Under the pieces are notes generated by a model. It did not search any database. It had not been told where the DNA came from and saw nothing but the letters and a program-made list of their open reading frames with translations. The translations under genes and the position numbers were made by a program. From Priestia aryabhattai (GTDB taxonomy: Bacteria; Bacillota; Bacilli; Bacillales; Bacillaceae_H): a stretch of DNA of 64,000 nucleotides. The stretch covers positions 62,001 to 126,000 of the forward strand of contig NZ_JAMBOQ010000005.1 of the NCBI RefSeq assembly GCF_023715685.1, read 5' to 3'. Below, one piece after another: positions 25,506 to 34,056 of this stretch (the stretch's first letter is position 1; every line of letters starts with the position of its first letter).

Positions 25506-26918
25506 ATGGCAAAACAACAAATCGGTGTTATCGGTTTAGCGGTTATGGGGAAAAACTTGGCGCTAAACATTGAGAGCAGAGGCTATTCTGTTTCAGTTTA
25601 TAACCGCTCTCCTGAAAAGACAGAAGAGTTTCTAAAAACAGAAGCAGAAGGTAAAAATTTTGCAGGTACATACAGTGTGGAAGAGTTTATTAATTCTCTT
25701 GAAAAACCGCGTAAAATTTTATTAATGGTTAAAGCTGGTGCTGCTACAGATGCAACAATTGATTCGTTAAAACCATATTTAGAAAAAGGCGACATTTTAA
25801 TCGATGGCGGAAACACATTCTTCCAGGATACAATTCGTCGTAACAAAGAGCTAGAAGAATTAGGTATCCATTTCATCGGTACAGGCGTATCCGGCGGAGA
25901 AGAAGGCGCATTAAAAGGACCTTCAATCATGCCTGGCGGACAAAAAGAAGCATATGAACTTGTAAAACCAATCTTAACAGCTATTTCAGCGAAAGTTGAA
26001 GGCGATGATTGCTGCACATACATTGGACCAAATGGTGCAGGTCACTACGTAAAAATGGTTCATAACGGCATCGAGTATGGCGATATGCAATTAATTTGTG
26101 AAGCATACTTCATTATGAAAAACGTATTAGGCTTAGAAACAGATGAATTACATGAAGTATTTGCTGAATGGAATAAAGGTGAGCTAGATAGCTATTTGAT
26201 TGAAATCACTGCTGATATCTTTACGAAAAAAGATGAAGAAACAGGTAAAGCACTTGTAGACGTTATTTTAGATACTGCAGGTCAAAAGGGTACAGGTAAA
26301 TGGACAAGCCAAAGTGCGCTTGATTTAGGTGTACCACTACCAATCATTACGGAATCTGTATTTGCGCGCTTTATTTCAGCTATGAAAGAAGAACGTGTAA
26401 AAGCAAGCAAAGTATTGAGCGGTCCAAATGCAGCTGCATTTGAAGGCGATAAAACCGAATTAGTAGAAGCAATTCGTAAAGCATTGTACATGAGTAAAAT
26501 TTGTTCATATGCGCAAGGGTTTGCCCAAATGAAAGCAGCTTCTGAAGAATATGACTGGAATTTACAGTACGGTGATATTGCAATGATCTTCCGTGGTGGT
26601 TGTATCATCCGTGCACAATTCTTACAAAAAATTAAAGAAGCTTACGATCGCGATGCAGATCTAACAAACTTATTGTTAGACCCATACTTCAAGGATATCG
26701 TAGAAGGCTATCAGTCGGCTCTTCGTGAAGTTATCTCGATTGCGGTTAAACAAGGTATTCCTGTACCAAGTTTCTCAAGTGCATTAGCTTACTATGACAG
26801 CTACCGTACAGAAACGCTACCAGCGAACCTTTTACAAGCACAACGTGACTACTTCGGAGCTCACACATATCAACGTGTTGATAAAGAGGGCGTATTCCAT
26901 ACTGAGTGGTTAAAATAA
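25506..26918 (+). CDS. gndA: 6-phosphogluconate dehydrogenase, decarboxylating (NADP+)
   Basis: A 470-residue enzyme of the oxidative pentose phosphate pathway producing ribulose 5-phosphate, CO2 and NADPH. The Rossmann start [21 protein letters not shown] carries an NADP-type nucleotide site. [19 protein letters not shown] and [13 protein letters not shown] are the substrate signature, with the catalytic Lys in HYVKMVHNG. Length and sequence fit the B. subtilis GndA (YqjI) type rather than the shorter NAD form. It converges on zwf, so the two oxidative-branch enzymes share a terminator. Confidence 0.96.
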   Translation: MAKQQIGVIGLAVMGKNLALNIESRGYSVSVYNRSPEKTEEFLKTEAEGKNFAGTYSVEEFINSLEKPRKILLMVKAGAATDATIDSLKPYLEKGDILIDGGNTFFQDTIRRNKELEELGIHFIGTGVSGGEEGALKGPSIMPGGQKEAYELVKPILTAISAKVEGDDCCTYIGPNGAGHYVKMVHNGIEYGDMQLICEAYFIMKNVLGLETDELHEVFAEWNKGELDSYLIEITADIFTKKDEETGKALVDVILDTAGQKGTGKWTSQSALDLGVPLPIITESVFARFISAMKEERVKASKVLSGPNAAAFEGDKTELVEAIRKALYMSKICSYAQGFAQMKAASEEYDWNLQYGDIAMIFRGGCIIRAQFLQKIKEAYDRDADLTNLLLDPYFKDIVEGYQSALREVISIAVKQGIPVPSFSSALAYYDSYRTETLPANLLQAQRDYFGAHTYQRVDKEGVFHTEWLK

Positions 26919-26927
26919 AAAACAAGA

Positions 26928-26957
26928 AAAGCAGCTGTATACTACAGCTGCTTTTTT
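26928..26957. terminator. bidirectional terminator between gndA and zwf
   Basis: AAAGCAGCTGTA and TACAGCTGCTTT pair around three bases and are followed by T on the plus strand and by T (read in reverse) on the minus strand. Confidence 0.9.
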
Positions 26958-26960
26958 TAT

Positions 26961-28463
26961 TTACTCTTTAGGTGAGAAGTTGTCTTCTCCGACTGGCCAC
27001 CAGTGGAAACCGTCTTCAGCAAGCAATGCGTCTGATTCTTTTGGTCCCATTGAACCTGATTCGTAGTTCGGGAAGTTTTGTGCTTTTTTGCTTTCCCATG
27101 CTTCTGAAATGGTATCAACAAACTTCCAAGAAAGGGCTACTTCATCCCAGTGAGTAAAGTTCGTTGCATCTCCAAGCATGCAATCATAAATAAGGCGTTC
27201 ATAAGCTTCCGGTGTATTCATTTTATCTCCACAGTTATTGCAATAGTTCAAGTTAATTGGTGTGGATGATGTTGCACCTGGCGTTTTACGTGCGTTTAAG
27301 TGAAGCGTAATGCCTTCTTCCGGTTGGATATGAATGACAAGCAAGTTTGGATGAATTTCTTTGTCTTTATTGAAGTATAGGTTCATTGGTAAGTCTTTGA
27401 ACTGTACAACAATTGTCGTTGCTTTTTCTTTCATGCGTTTGCCTGTACGGATATAAATCGGTACGCCAGCCCATCTAAAGTTATCAATCATAAGCTTACC
27501 AGATACAAATGTAGCGGTATTAGACTCAGGATCAACCGAGTTTCCTTCGCGATAGCCGATAACTTCTTCTCCTTCAAGTACACCTTTGCCGTATTGGCCT
27601 CGTACAAAATAATCATCTACTTCATCTACTGATAAAGAGCGAAGGGCACGTAATACTTTTACTTTTTCACTGCGAATTTCTTCCGGTGTTAATTTAATCG
27701 GCGGTTCCATTGCAAGCAAGGCAACCATTTGAAGCATATGGTTTTGTACCATATCTCGAAGGGCACCTGAAGATTCATAGTAACGGCCGCGGTCTTCTAC
27801 ACCAAGCGTCTCGCTAGACGTAATTTGGATGTTTGAAATGTATTGGTTGTTCCACATCGGTTCAAACAGAGCATTTGCAAATCGGATAACTTCGATATTT
27901 TGCACCATTTCTTTACCGAGGTAGTGATCAATACGATAAATTTGATCTTCCTTAAATGCATGGCGAATTTGTTCATTTAATTCTTTAGCAGAAGGATAAT
28001 CATGGCCAAACGGCTTTTCAATGACTAAGCGACTCCAACCTTCTGTTTGTGTTAAGCCTTCATTTTTTAAATTCGAAGCAATTGTTCCGAAAAATTCAGG
28101 TGCCATTGCTAGATAGAAAATACGATTTCCAGGCACGTTGTATTGCTCATCAAGGCTTTCTGTTAGGCTTTTTAATTCTTGATAAGAAGCGACATCTGTT
28201 ACGTCAAACGGTTGGTAATAAAAATGTGAAGCAAACTTTTCAATGTCAGCGTCACTGTTTTTGAAACTGCTCACTGATTTTTTTACATTTTCGCGTAATT
28301 CGTCATTAGTCCAAGGTCTTCTTGCGACACCAACAACAGCGAAATCTTCCGATAGTTTGTTCGCTTTATATAAGCGGAAAATAGAGGGGAATAACTTACG
28401 TTTTGCTAAATCACCTGTAGCGCCAAAAATTACGATAATGGATTTTGGTTGTACATTTGTCAT
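26961..28463 (-). CDS. zwf: glucose-6-phosphate 1-dehydrogenase
   Basis: A 500-residue enzyme that oxidises glucose 6-phosphate to 6-phosphogluconolactone with NADP+. The N-terminal dinucleotide motif is IVIFGATGDLAKRKLFPS; the active-site block is RIDHYLGKEMVQN with the catalytic His, and the EKPFGHD motif precedes it. The C-terminal domain ends with WWPVGEDNFSPKE. It lies opposite gndA, as these two genes are often neighbours in Bacillus. Confidence 0.97.
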   Translation of the reverse strand: MTNVQPKSIIVIFGATGDLAKRKLFPSIFRLYKANKLSEDFAVVGVARRPWTNDELRENVKKSVSSFKNSDADIEKFASHFYYQPFDVTDVASYQELKSLTESLDEQYNVPGNRIFYLAMAPEFFGTIASNLKNEGLTQTEGWSRLVIEKPFGHDYPSAKELNEQIRHAFKEDQIYRIDHYLGKEMVQNIEVIRFANALFEPMWNNQYISNIQITSSETLGVEDRGRYYESSGALRDMVQNHMLQMVALLAMEPPIKLTPEEIRSEKVKVLRALRSLSVDEVDDYFVRGQYGKGVLEGEEVIGYREGNSVDPESNTATFVSGKLMIDNFRWAGVPIYIRTGKRMKEKATTIVVQFKDLPMNLYFNKDKEIHPNLLVIHIQPEEGITLHLNARKTPGATSSTPINLNYCNNCGDKMNTPEAYERLIYDCMLGDATNFTHWDEVALSWKFVDTISEAWESKKAQNFPNYESGSMGPKESDALLAEDGFHWWPVGEDNFSPKE

Positions 28464-28629
28464 TACTTCTAGGACCTCACTTTGTCGTAGTTACGTTCAA
28501 TTTTTTTCCGCTTTAACAGACAACACTTAAATGAAATCTGGGGATTCATTGCCCGTTAAACTCGGCCTTTATAAACAAACGAATGATTGCTTGTTTACCC
28601 TTTTCCTTTATGTATAGAACTACTAATAA

Positions 28630-28658
28630 ATTGTAACGATTTTAAAGGGTTAACGCAA
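28630..28658 (-). promoter_or_regulatory. sigma-A promoter of zwf
   Basis: On the minus strand TTGCGT (28658-28653) and TACAAT (28635-28630) are 17 bases apart. The resulting leader of about 160 bases contains an AAACAA/TTGTTT repeat but no recognised riboswitch. The rest of the 28464-28733 gap shows nothing further. Confidence 0.65.
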
Positions 28659-28733
28659 ATAGATTAAAACAATTTGTAGTTATTATTCCATGTTTTTAAT
28701 AAGTTTAAAAGTATTTTGTTTCGAATACTGAGA

Positions 28734-28767
28734 AAAAGCTACCGTTATTTTAACAGTAGCTTTTCTC
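28734..28767 (-). terminator. terminator of the staygreen-like gene
   Basis: On the minus strand AAAAGCTACTGTTA pairs with TAACGGTAGCTTTT (one G-U pair) around three bases, with T residues after. Confidence 0.8.
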
Positions 28768-28769
28768 AT

Positions 28770-29216
28770 TTATTTATATTGATACAGGGAACCGATAGAT
28801 TTTTTTGTTGAAAATGGTAGGTCAGGGCTATCGGCGATGATAAAAATAGGACAGTGCATTAAAAGTGGATGTTTTTCGAAAAAAGAAGCATCAGCGTGAT
28901 AGATGGACGATAGAATAACAGGGAGCTGTTCTAAAAAGTGAAGGTAGCGTGTAATGGTTTCATCCTTTGATGTATACGCACCGATGTAGTAATACATAGT
29001 AAGAGAATAAAAACCTTTATCGAAGACGAAGGATGCTAAATATTCGTTCCGCTCTTTTTGCATATGATCGTAGGCAAATTCAATGCCGATTTGAATGGAA
29101 GGAACAGAAGTGTGTTGACCTGGGAAAACAGTGTATTTTCTTGGTATCATCGGTTCAACGGGTGTAACGCCCAGGCTATAGGTTACGTCTATTTGGTGGG
29201 GATTGCTGATTATCAT
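28770..29216 (-). CDS. staygreen-like family protein
   Basis: A 148-residue soluble protein. The start segment (IDVTYSLGVTPVEPMIPRKYTVFPG, in two stretches) and the following IQIGIEFAYDHMQKERNEYLASFVFDKGFYSL fit the pattern of bacterial staygreen-domain proteins, where PR-YT and an Ile-rich strand are conserved. Plant staygreen removes Mg from chlorophyll a; bacterial relatives occur in organisms without chlorophyll, so the role here is unknown. It is a single-gene unit. The family call is from pattern memory. Confidence 0.62.
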   Translation of the reverse strand: MIISNPHQIDVTYSLGVTPVEPMIPRKYTVFPGQHTSVPSIQIGIEFAYDHMQKERNEYLASFVFDKGFYSLTMYYYIGAYTSKDETITRYLHFLEQLPVILSSIYHADASFFEKHPLLMHCPIFIIADSPDLPFSTKKSIGSLYQYK

Positions 29217-29393
29217 ATGGAATCCCTCCTTTAATATAAAAATACACTCTTTATAAGTGTATACAAAGTTTCATTGAACATGACAATATTAAATTATGCC
29301 CAGGCTCTCAGCCTATTTAAATCAAGCAACGTTTGAGCAGGGGGCAGAGTTTACGATAAAATAACAAAAAAGATTATTATGAGGTGATAAGCA

Positions 29394-30068
29394 ATGTGTA
29401 TTTTAAAAAACGACTGGGCTCCTTTATTAGAAAAAGAATTTCAAAAAGACTATTACATACAGCTTCGAGAATTTTTAGTGGATGAATATAATCACCACAC
29501 CATTTACCCTAATAAATATGATATTTTTAACGCTTTACACTATACGGATTATAAAAATGTAAAAGTTGTCATATTGGGACAAGATCCTTATCATGGACCA
29601 AATCAAGCACATGGACTGAGCTTCTCTGTTCAACCAGGAGTAAAAACACCGCCTTCTTTAGTGAATATTTACAAAGAGCTGAAAAATGAAATGGATTATC
29701 ACATTCCGAATAACGGTTATTTAGTCAAATGGGCAGAACAAGGTGTTCTTTTACTTAACACTGTTTTAACGGTTAGAAGAGGAGAAGCGAACTCTCATAA
29801 AGGAAAAGGGTGGGAACAGCTGACGGACCGCATTATTGAATTAGTGGCACAAAAAGAGGAACCAGTCGTGTTTTTGCTGTGGGGCAAACATGCACAAGCT
29901 AAAAAAGAGCTCATTCATCATTCGCACCATTTAATTTTGGAAAGCCCGCACCCTAGCCCATTTTCAGCTAATCGAGGCTTTTTTGGCAATAATCACTTTC
30001 AACGAGCAAATGAGTTTTTGCTTGAACACGGACGTCCATCCATTGATTGGCAAATTGACGATGTATAA
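29394..30068 (+). CDS. ung: uracil-DNA glycosylase, family 1
   Basis: A 224-residue repair enzyme removing uracil from DNA. The water-activating motif [21 protein letters not shown] (Asp64) and the His motif [13 protein letters not shown] are intact. The ATG at 29394 follows GAGGTGATAAGCA. It sits upstream of ywdI and ywdK, as in B. subtilis. Confidence 0.97.
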   Translation: MCILKNDWAPLLEKEFQKDYYIQLREFLVDEYNHHTIYPNKYDIFNALHYTDYKNVKVVILGQDPYHGPNQAHGLSFSVQPGVKTPPSLVNIYKELKNEMDYHIPNNGYLVKWAEQGVLLLNTVLTVRRGEANSHKGKGWEQLTDRIIELVAQKEEPVVFLLWGKHAQAKKELIHHSHHLILESPHPSPFSANRGFFGNNHFQRANEFLLEHGRPSIDWQIDDV

Positions 30069-30171
30069 AAGTGAGCATTTCATGAAGATTAGCTTCAGAC
30101 ATAGCCTCCTATTTCATCTTTTGATAAAATAGCTGTATAAAGTCATATTGAATGTAAGATGAGGTGTCTAC

Positions 30172-30489
30172 ATGGATATAAAAATGGCGCAGCTCCTTGA
30201 TAAAATTAGTACAGAAGTACAAAAAGCAAAGCACCATTCGAATAGTACGAACGTTCGAGATCAATTGGTTGCAATAAAAGCACTGTGTGAGCTTGCATTA
30301 GATCAAAATGAAGAAGTTCCAGTATCGAAACCTGTCTCGGTTTCAAAACCTGTTATAATGTCTACACCTGAAATTGTGCAATCGCCTGAGATTATGCAAC
30401 AACAGATTATTCAGTCATCCAAACCTAATTTTGAGGGAACGAAATTGAAATCAGATGATGCAAACGGCGATAGTTTGTTTGATTTCTAA
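30172..30489 (+). CDS. ywdI: YwdI family protein
   Basis: A 105-residue protein of unknown function. The first 50 residues (MDIKMAQLLDKISTEVQKAK, RDQLVAIKALCELAL) are helical and conserved among Bacillus YwdI proteins. The rest is a Val/Pro/Ile/Gln-rich, probably disordered linker with repeated SKPV steps, ending in a short acidic SLFDF tail. The SLFDF end resembles short peptide motifs that bind a partner. It sits between ung and the DUF423 gene as in B. subtilis. Confidence 0.75.
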   Translation: MDIKMAQLLDKISTEVQKAKHHSNSTNVRDQLVAIKALCELALDQNEEVPVSKPVSVSKPVIMSTPEIVQSPEIMQQQIIQSSKPNFEGTKLKSDDANGDSLFDF

Positions 30490-30504
30490 AGTGAGGAGAA
30501 AAAA

Positions 30505-30876
30505 ATGAAATTATTTTTAATAATTGGTGCAATCAATGCGATGTTAGCGGTTGGTCTTGGTGCTTTTGGAGCACACGGGTTAGAAGGCAAAATCTCTGCG
30601 AAGTATTTAGAGGTATGGAAAACGGGAGTGCAGTACCAAATGTTCCATGCGATGGGGCTGTTTGTCATTGCATTTCTATTAAGCAAATTCCCTCAGTCTT
30701 CGTTGTTAACAGCTTCAGGTTGGATTATGTTCGCAGGGATTGTGCTGTTTTCGGGCAGTCTCTATGTATTAAGTACATCTGGCATTAAAGTTCTTGGTGC
30801 GATTACTCCGCTAGGTGGAGTTGCCTTTATTGTGGCCTGGATTTTAATTGTTGTTGCAGCTATAAAATGGCTATAA
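30505..30876 (+). CDS. ywdK: DUF423 membrane protein
   Basis: A 123-residue protein with four hydrophobic helices. The pattern LAVGLGAFGAHGL, then YHAMGLF-like (QYQMFHAMGLFVIAF) and GSLYVLSTSGIKVLGAITPLGG is diagnostic for DUF423. Function unknown. It follows ywdI by 15 bases and ends in a strong terminator. Confidence 0.9.
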   Translation: MKLFLIIGAINAMLAVGLGAFGAHGLEGKISAKYLEVWKTGVQYQMFHAMGLFVIAFLLSKFPQSSLLTASGWIMFAGIVLFSGSLYVLSTSGIKVLGAITPLGGVAFIVAWILIVVAAIKWL

Positions 30877-30902
30877 AAAAACCCCTTTTCAGGGGTTTTT
30901 TT
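30875..30902. terminator. bidirectional terminator, ywdK and gerQ
   Basis: AAAAAAACCCCT and AGGGGTTTTTTT pair around four bases. The hairpin overlaps the stop codon of gerQ on the other strand. Confidence 0.92.
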
Positions 30903-31407
30903 AACGAGGAGAATAATTGCTCAACTGCTGGCCTCCACCGCCAAACGGATAATTATATTTGATGGGACCCTCAAAAGTGACGTAATCGAGATAAACCATA
31001 AGCAGTAAATAACGAGTGCCAGTTTGTGGATCACTTAAAATGATATGATCGCGTCCGGCTGCTTCAATTTCCCCTCTAAAGACCTTCGCGTTCCACTGCG
31101 TATTATTTTCAAACGTCATATATACAGTCGCTATTTTTCCTCGATTTAAACGTAAAATATTTTCAATATATGATTCTTCAATTGGCAGTTGATTTGGGTC
31201 TTGCGGGGCACCGCTGCCTCCAGAAGAGGTAGGGGGTGGCCCTCCTTGGCTTTGCCCTTGAACCTGCTGGCCTCCTTGGCTTTGCCCTTGAACCTGCTGG
31301 CCGCCTGGCTGGGGCTGAGGCTGAGGCATATAATAAGGATAGTTTGGACTCATATACGGATTTTGCATATATTGCTGTTGCGGTTGATTAGACTTTGGTT
31401 TTTTCAT
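30901..31407 (-). CDS. gerQ: spore coat protein GerQ
   Basis: A 168-residue inner-coat protein needed for germination; in B. subtilis it holds the hydrolase CwlJ in the coat and is cross-linked by transglutaminase through N-terminal Lys residues. Here MKKPKS offers Lys2, 3 and 5. Residues about 7-75 are a Gln/Pro/Gly/Tyr-rich linker including a ten-residue repeat (GQQVQGQSQG) present twice. The conserved C-terminal domain begins around LPIEESYIENILRLNRGK. I use the ATG at 31407 behind AAGGAGG. It follows cwlJ by 26 bases and is co-transcribed with it. Confidence 0.94.
   Translation of the reverse strand: MKKPKSNQPQQQYMQNPYMSPNYPYYMPQPQPQPGGQQVQGQSQGGQQVQGQSQGGPPPTSSGGSGAPQDPNQLPIEESYIENILRLNRGKIATVYMTFENNTQWNAKVFRGEIEAAGRDHIILSDPQTGTRYLLLMVYLDYVTFEGPIKYNYPFGGGGQQLSNYSPR
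31241..31300 (-). repeat. two exact tandem copies of a 30-bp unit in gerQ
   Basis: The unit at 31241-31270 is repeated base for base at 31271-31300. It encodes the ten-residue Gln/Gly repeat; a degenerate third part follows. Being in frame, copy number changes would only lengthen the linker. Confidence 0.95.
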
Positions 31408-31433
31408 AGGAACCTCCTTCAAACAAAAAGAAA

Positions 31434-31856
31434 TTAGTAAACTCCTGGACAATCAGCTTGAGTTGGTGCAAAGAAACAGTGAGATTTAAATCGTCCTGTG
31501 TTATTTTGGTTATACCACTGAGCAGGACAGTTGCCACTGGGCTTGAAAAACCACAGTGAGTTTTCCGCGGGGTTAAAACGTTCCCCTCTTAATACACGGC
31601 GTGCAAGTGAAATTTCAGACTGGCGGGCACGCTGATAAAAGTAGCCTTTTTGAGTCGCTTCAAATCCGCCTGGGTTTTGAAACACCATCTGACGAATGGT
31701 TCTTATATTTCTAAAATCCAAACAGGGAGCTTTAGCACGATTCACGCCTACATTTCCTACCAGTAACATCCCTTGTTTTCCTTCACTTTCAGCTTCAGCT
31801 CGAATGAGTCTGGCTAGGAGCTTAACATCTTCTTCGTTGTGTGCAACGACTGCCAT
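31434..31856 (-). CDS. cwlJ: spore cortex-lytic hydrolase CwlJ
   Basis: A 140-residue member of the hydrolase_2 (SleB-type catalytic) family that breaks down spore cortex at germination, notably with Ca-dipicolinate. It lacks a signal peptide, as expected for a coat protein made in the mother cell. The core LLARLIRAEAESEGKQGMLLVGNVGVNRA carries the catalytic Glu region; the C-terminus has NSLWFFKPSGNCPAQWY. The ATG at 31856 follows GCGAGGTGGGA. It is the first gene of the cwlJ-gerQ pair and has a visible sigma-E-type promoter. Confidence 0.95.
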   Translation of the reverse strand: MAVVAHNEEDVKLLARLIRAEAESEGKQGMLLVGNVGVNRAKAPCLDFRNIRTIRQMVFQNPGGFEATQKGYFYQRARQSEISLARRVLRGERFNPAENSLWFFKPSGNCPAQWYNQNNTGRFKSHCFFAPTQADCPGVY

Positions 31857-31889
31857 TATCCCACCTCGCTTACTTGTGACACTGTTGTA

Positions 31890-31918
31890 TATATATGGTC
31901 CTGTAAGTGCGAATATGC
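31890..31918 (-). promoter_or_regulatory. sigma-E-type promoter of cwlJ-gerQ
   Basis: On the minus strand GCATATT (31918-31912) and CATATATA (31897-31890) are separated by 14 bases. This fits the mother-cell sigma-E pattern (-35 KMATATT, -10 CATACAnT). Confidence 0.7.
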
Positions 31919-31929
31919 CATGGGAAAAT

Positions 31930-31963
31930 AAAAAACCTGTTTCCACTTGGAAACAGGTTTTTT
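31930..31963 (-). terminator. terminator of hemQ
   Basis: A 16-bp stem (AAAAAACCTGTTTCCA and its inverse) with a T tract on the minus strand, 70 bases after hemQ and just upstream of the cwlJ promoter. Confidence 0.88.
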
Positions 31964-32032
31964 ATAGATAAAGCTCATTGGTATTCATTGTTCTCGATGT
32001 TACAAAAGAGATAAACGCTTTCGCGGCTTAGT

Positions 32033-32776
32033 TTAAACGTGTAAAAAGCGTGCAATAGCTTCCTCTTTTAATAAATTTCCGACAAAGAAGCTACCAAATT
32101 CACCGTAACGAGCACTTACTTCGTCAAAACGCATTTCGTACACTAATTTTTTAAATTGAAGTACGTCATCTGCAAAAAGAGTAACGCCCCACTCGTAATC
32201 ATCAAAACCAACAGAACCCGTAATGATTTGCTTTACTTTTCCAGCGTATTGACGTCCAATCATTCCATGGCTGCGCATTAAGCTGCGTCGTTCTTCCATA
32301 GGAAGCATGTACCAATTGTCATTTCCTTGACGGCGTTTATCCATTGGATAAAAGCAAACATGACCAGCCTTTGGTAAAGTTGGATATAGTCTAGCTTGTA
32401 TTTGAGGATTTTCATAAGGATCCTCACCGGCAGGTAAGTAGTTGCTTAATTCAACTACTGATACGTATGAATAAGTAGGAATGGTAAACTCAGCAAGCTT
32501 TGTTTTATTAAATTCTGTCTCAATTTCATTTAGTTCTTCCATAGTAGGACGAACAAGCATTAGCATAAAATCTGCTTTTTGGCCGACAATGGTATATAAA
32601 GCATGACTGCCTTGCTGCTCAGCTTCAGTTCCTTTCCATTTCTCAATCAATCCTAAAAATTCATGGATAGCCGCTTGACGATCGTCGCTTGATAACTGCT
32701 TCCAAGCGCCCCAATCGATTGAACGGAAATCATGAAGTGCATACCAACCGTCTAATGTTTGTGCTGCTTCTGCCAT
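32033..32776 (-). CDS. hemQ: coproheme decarboxylase
   Basis: A 247-residue chlorite-dismutase-family enzyme that converts coprohaem III to haem b, the last step of the Gram-positive haem pathway. Recognisable blocks are the Tyr region [33 protein letters not shown], and the haem-ligand region [36 protein letters not shown]. It lies divergently from pta, the same pairing as ywfI-pta in B. subtilis. Confidence 0.95.
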   Translation of the reverse strand: MAEAAQTLDGWYALHDFRSIDWGAWKQLSSDDRQAAIHEFLGLIEKWKGTEAEQQGSHALYTIVGQKADFMLMLVRPTMEELNEIETEFNKTKLAEFTIPTYSYVSVVELSNYLPAGEDPYENPQIQARLYPTLPKAGHVCFYPMDKRRQGNDNWYMLPMEERRSLMRSHGMIGRQYAGKVKQIITGSVGFDDYEWGVTLFADDVLQFKKLVYEMRFDEVSARYGEFGSFFVGNLLKEEAIARFLHV

Positions 32777-32865
32777 TTCGTTTCACTCCTATTGTCCCAT
32801 TATGATAAATTCCAATTCTACTATATCATAGTTTGTCCGAAGACCTGGAATGAAAAACCTGTGAT

Positions 32866-32897
32866 TTTGTGACTAAACTTTAAACAATTGTCACAAA
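32866..32897. promoter_or_regulatory. TTTGTGAC/GTCACAAA inverted repeat between hemQ and pta
   Basis: The arms TTTGTGAC (32866-32873) and GTCACAAA (32890-32897) match perfectly around 16 bases in the divergent control region. TTGTGA half-sites are used by Rex and by Crp/Fnr-type regulators, but the spacing is wider than either normally needs. A protein is not assignable. Confidence 0.4.
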
Positions 32898-33011
32898 GTA
32901 AAAACAGGTTTTATTTTAAGTGTTAGCGGAAAATTAAGAATTAAAAGACTTTTTCGTAATCATGGATTCTTGAAGGACATGCCTTTGATTTTTAAAAAAA
33001 GTGGAGTATCC

Positions 33012-33017
33012 TATTAT
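33012..33017 (+). promoter_or_regulatory. -10 box of pta
   Basis: TATTAT, with a weak TTTTTA 17 bases upstream, 36 bases before the TTG start of pta. Confidence 0.45.
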
Positions 33018-33052
33018 GAGAAAAGTTTTTTACATATCGAGGAGGATTTACT

Positions 33053-34024
33053 TTGAGTGATTTATTTACAGGTTTAAAACAAAAAGTATCAGCTAGCGAT
33101 GTATCAATCGTATTCCCAGAGGGATTAGATGAGCGCGTATTAGGTGCTGTTTCTCGTTTAGCTGCCGACAATATCTTAAAGCCTATCGTTGTTGGAAACA
33201 AAGACGCTGTAGCATCAAAAGCAGCAGAACTAAACGTAAAATTAGACGGTGTTGAGGTTTTGGATCCTCAAAGCTACTCTGAATTTGATGAAATGGTTGC
33301 AGCATTTGTTGAGCGTCGTAAAGGCAAGGCAACAGAAGAAGATGCTCGCAAAATTTTATTAGATGAAAATTATTTTGGCACAATGCTTGTTCATATGAAC
33401 AAAGCGGACGGTCTTGTAAGCGGAGCTGCTCATTCTACAGCAGACACAGTACGACCTGCTCTACAAATTATCAAAACAAGACAAGGTGTCAAGAAAACAT
33501 CTGGCGTCTTTATCATGGTTCGTGGCGATCAGAAATACGTATTTGCTGACTGTGCAATCAATATTTCACCTGACAGCCAAGATTTAGCTGAAATTGCAAT
33601 TGAAAGTGCTCGTACAGCTGAAATGTTCGATATTGATCCTCGTGTTGCTATGCTAAGCTTCTCAACAAAAGGATCAGCAAAATCTCCGGAAACAGAAAAG
33701 GTAGCAAACGCAGTAGAAATTGCAAAAGAATTAGCACCAAGTGTAACATTAGACGGTGAATTCCAATTTGACGCAGCATTTGTTCCTTCTGTAGCTGAAA
33801 AGAAAGCACCAGGTTCGGTCATCAAAGGAGATGCAAATGTATTTGTATTCCCAAGCCTTGAAGCAGGTAACATTGGTTACAAAATTGCACAGCGCTTAGG
33901 AAACTTCGAAGCAGTAGGTCCAATCTTACAAGGTCTAAACAAACCGGTAAACGATCTATCTCGCGGTTGTAACGAAGAAGATGTGTACAAGCTTGCTTTA
34001 ATCACAGCAGCTCAAGCACTTTAA
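33053..34024 (+). CDS. pta: phosphate acetyltransferase
   Basis: A 323-residue enzyme that makes acetyl phosphate from acetyl-CoA for overflow metabolism. The family core is visible: IVFPEGLDERVLGA, GLVSGAAHSTADTVRPALQIIKT, FVFPSLEAGNIGYKIAQRLG and GPILQGLNKPVNDLSRGC. The start is TTG behind GAGGAGG with good spacing. B. subtilis pta is activated by CcpA; no clean cre box is seen here. Confidence 0.96.
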   Translation: MSDLFTGLKQKVSASDVSIVFPEGLDERVLGAVSRLAADNILKPIVVGNKDAVASKAAELNVKLDGVEVLDPQSYSEFDEMVAAFVERRKGKATEEDARKILLDENYFGTMLVHMNKADGLVSGAAHSTADTVRPALQIIKTRQGVKKTSGVFIMVRGDQKYVFADCAINISPDSQDLAEIAIESARTAEMFDIDPRVAMLSFSTKGSAKSPETEKVANAVEIAKELAPSVTLDGEFQFDAAFVPSVAEKKAPGSVIKGDANVFVFPSLEAGNIGYKIAQRLGNFEAVGPILQGLNKPVNDLSRGCNEEDVYKLALITAAQAL

Positions 34025-34025
34025 T

Positions 34026-34056
34026 AAAAAAACTCCGTCCTAGGGCGGAGTTTTTT
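34026..34056. terminator. bidirectional terminator, pta and lipL
   Basis: AAAACTCCGTCC and the matching GGGCGGAGTTTT pair (one G-U) with A and T tracts on both sides. Confidence 0.87.

Noticed and set aside
32921..32934. Possible cre box TGTTAGCGGAAAAT upstream of pta
   Set aside because: Two fixed consensus positions fail, so it is too weak to list although pta is CcpA-activated in B. subtilis.
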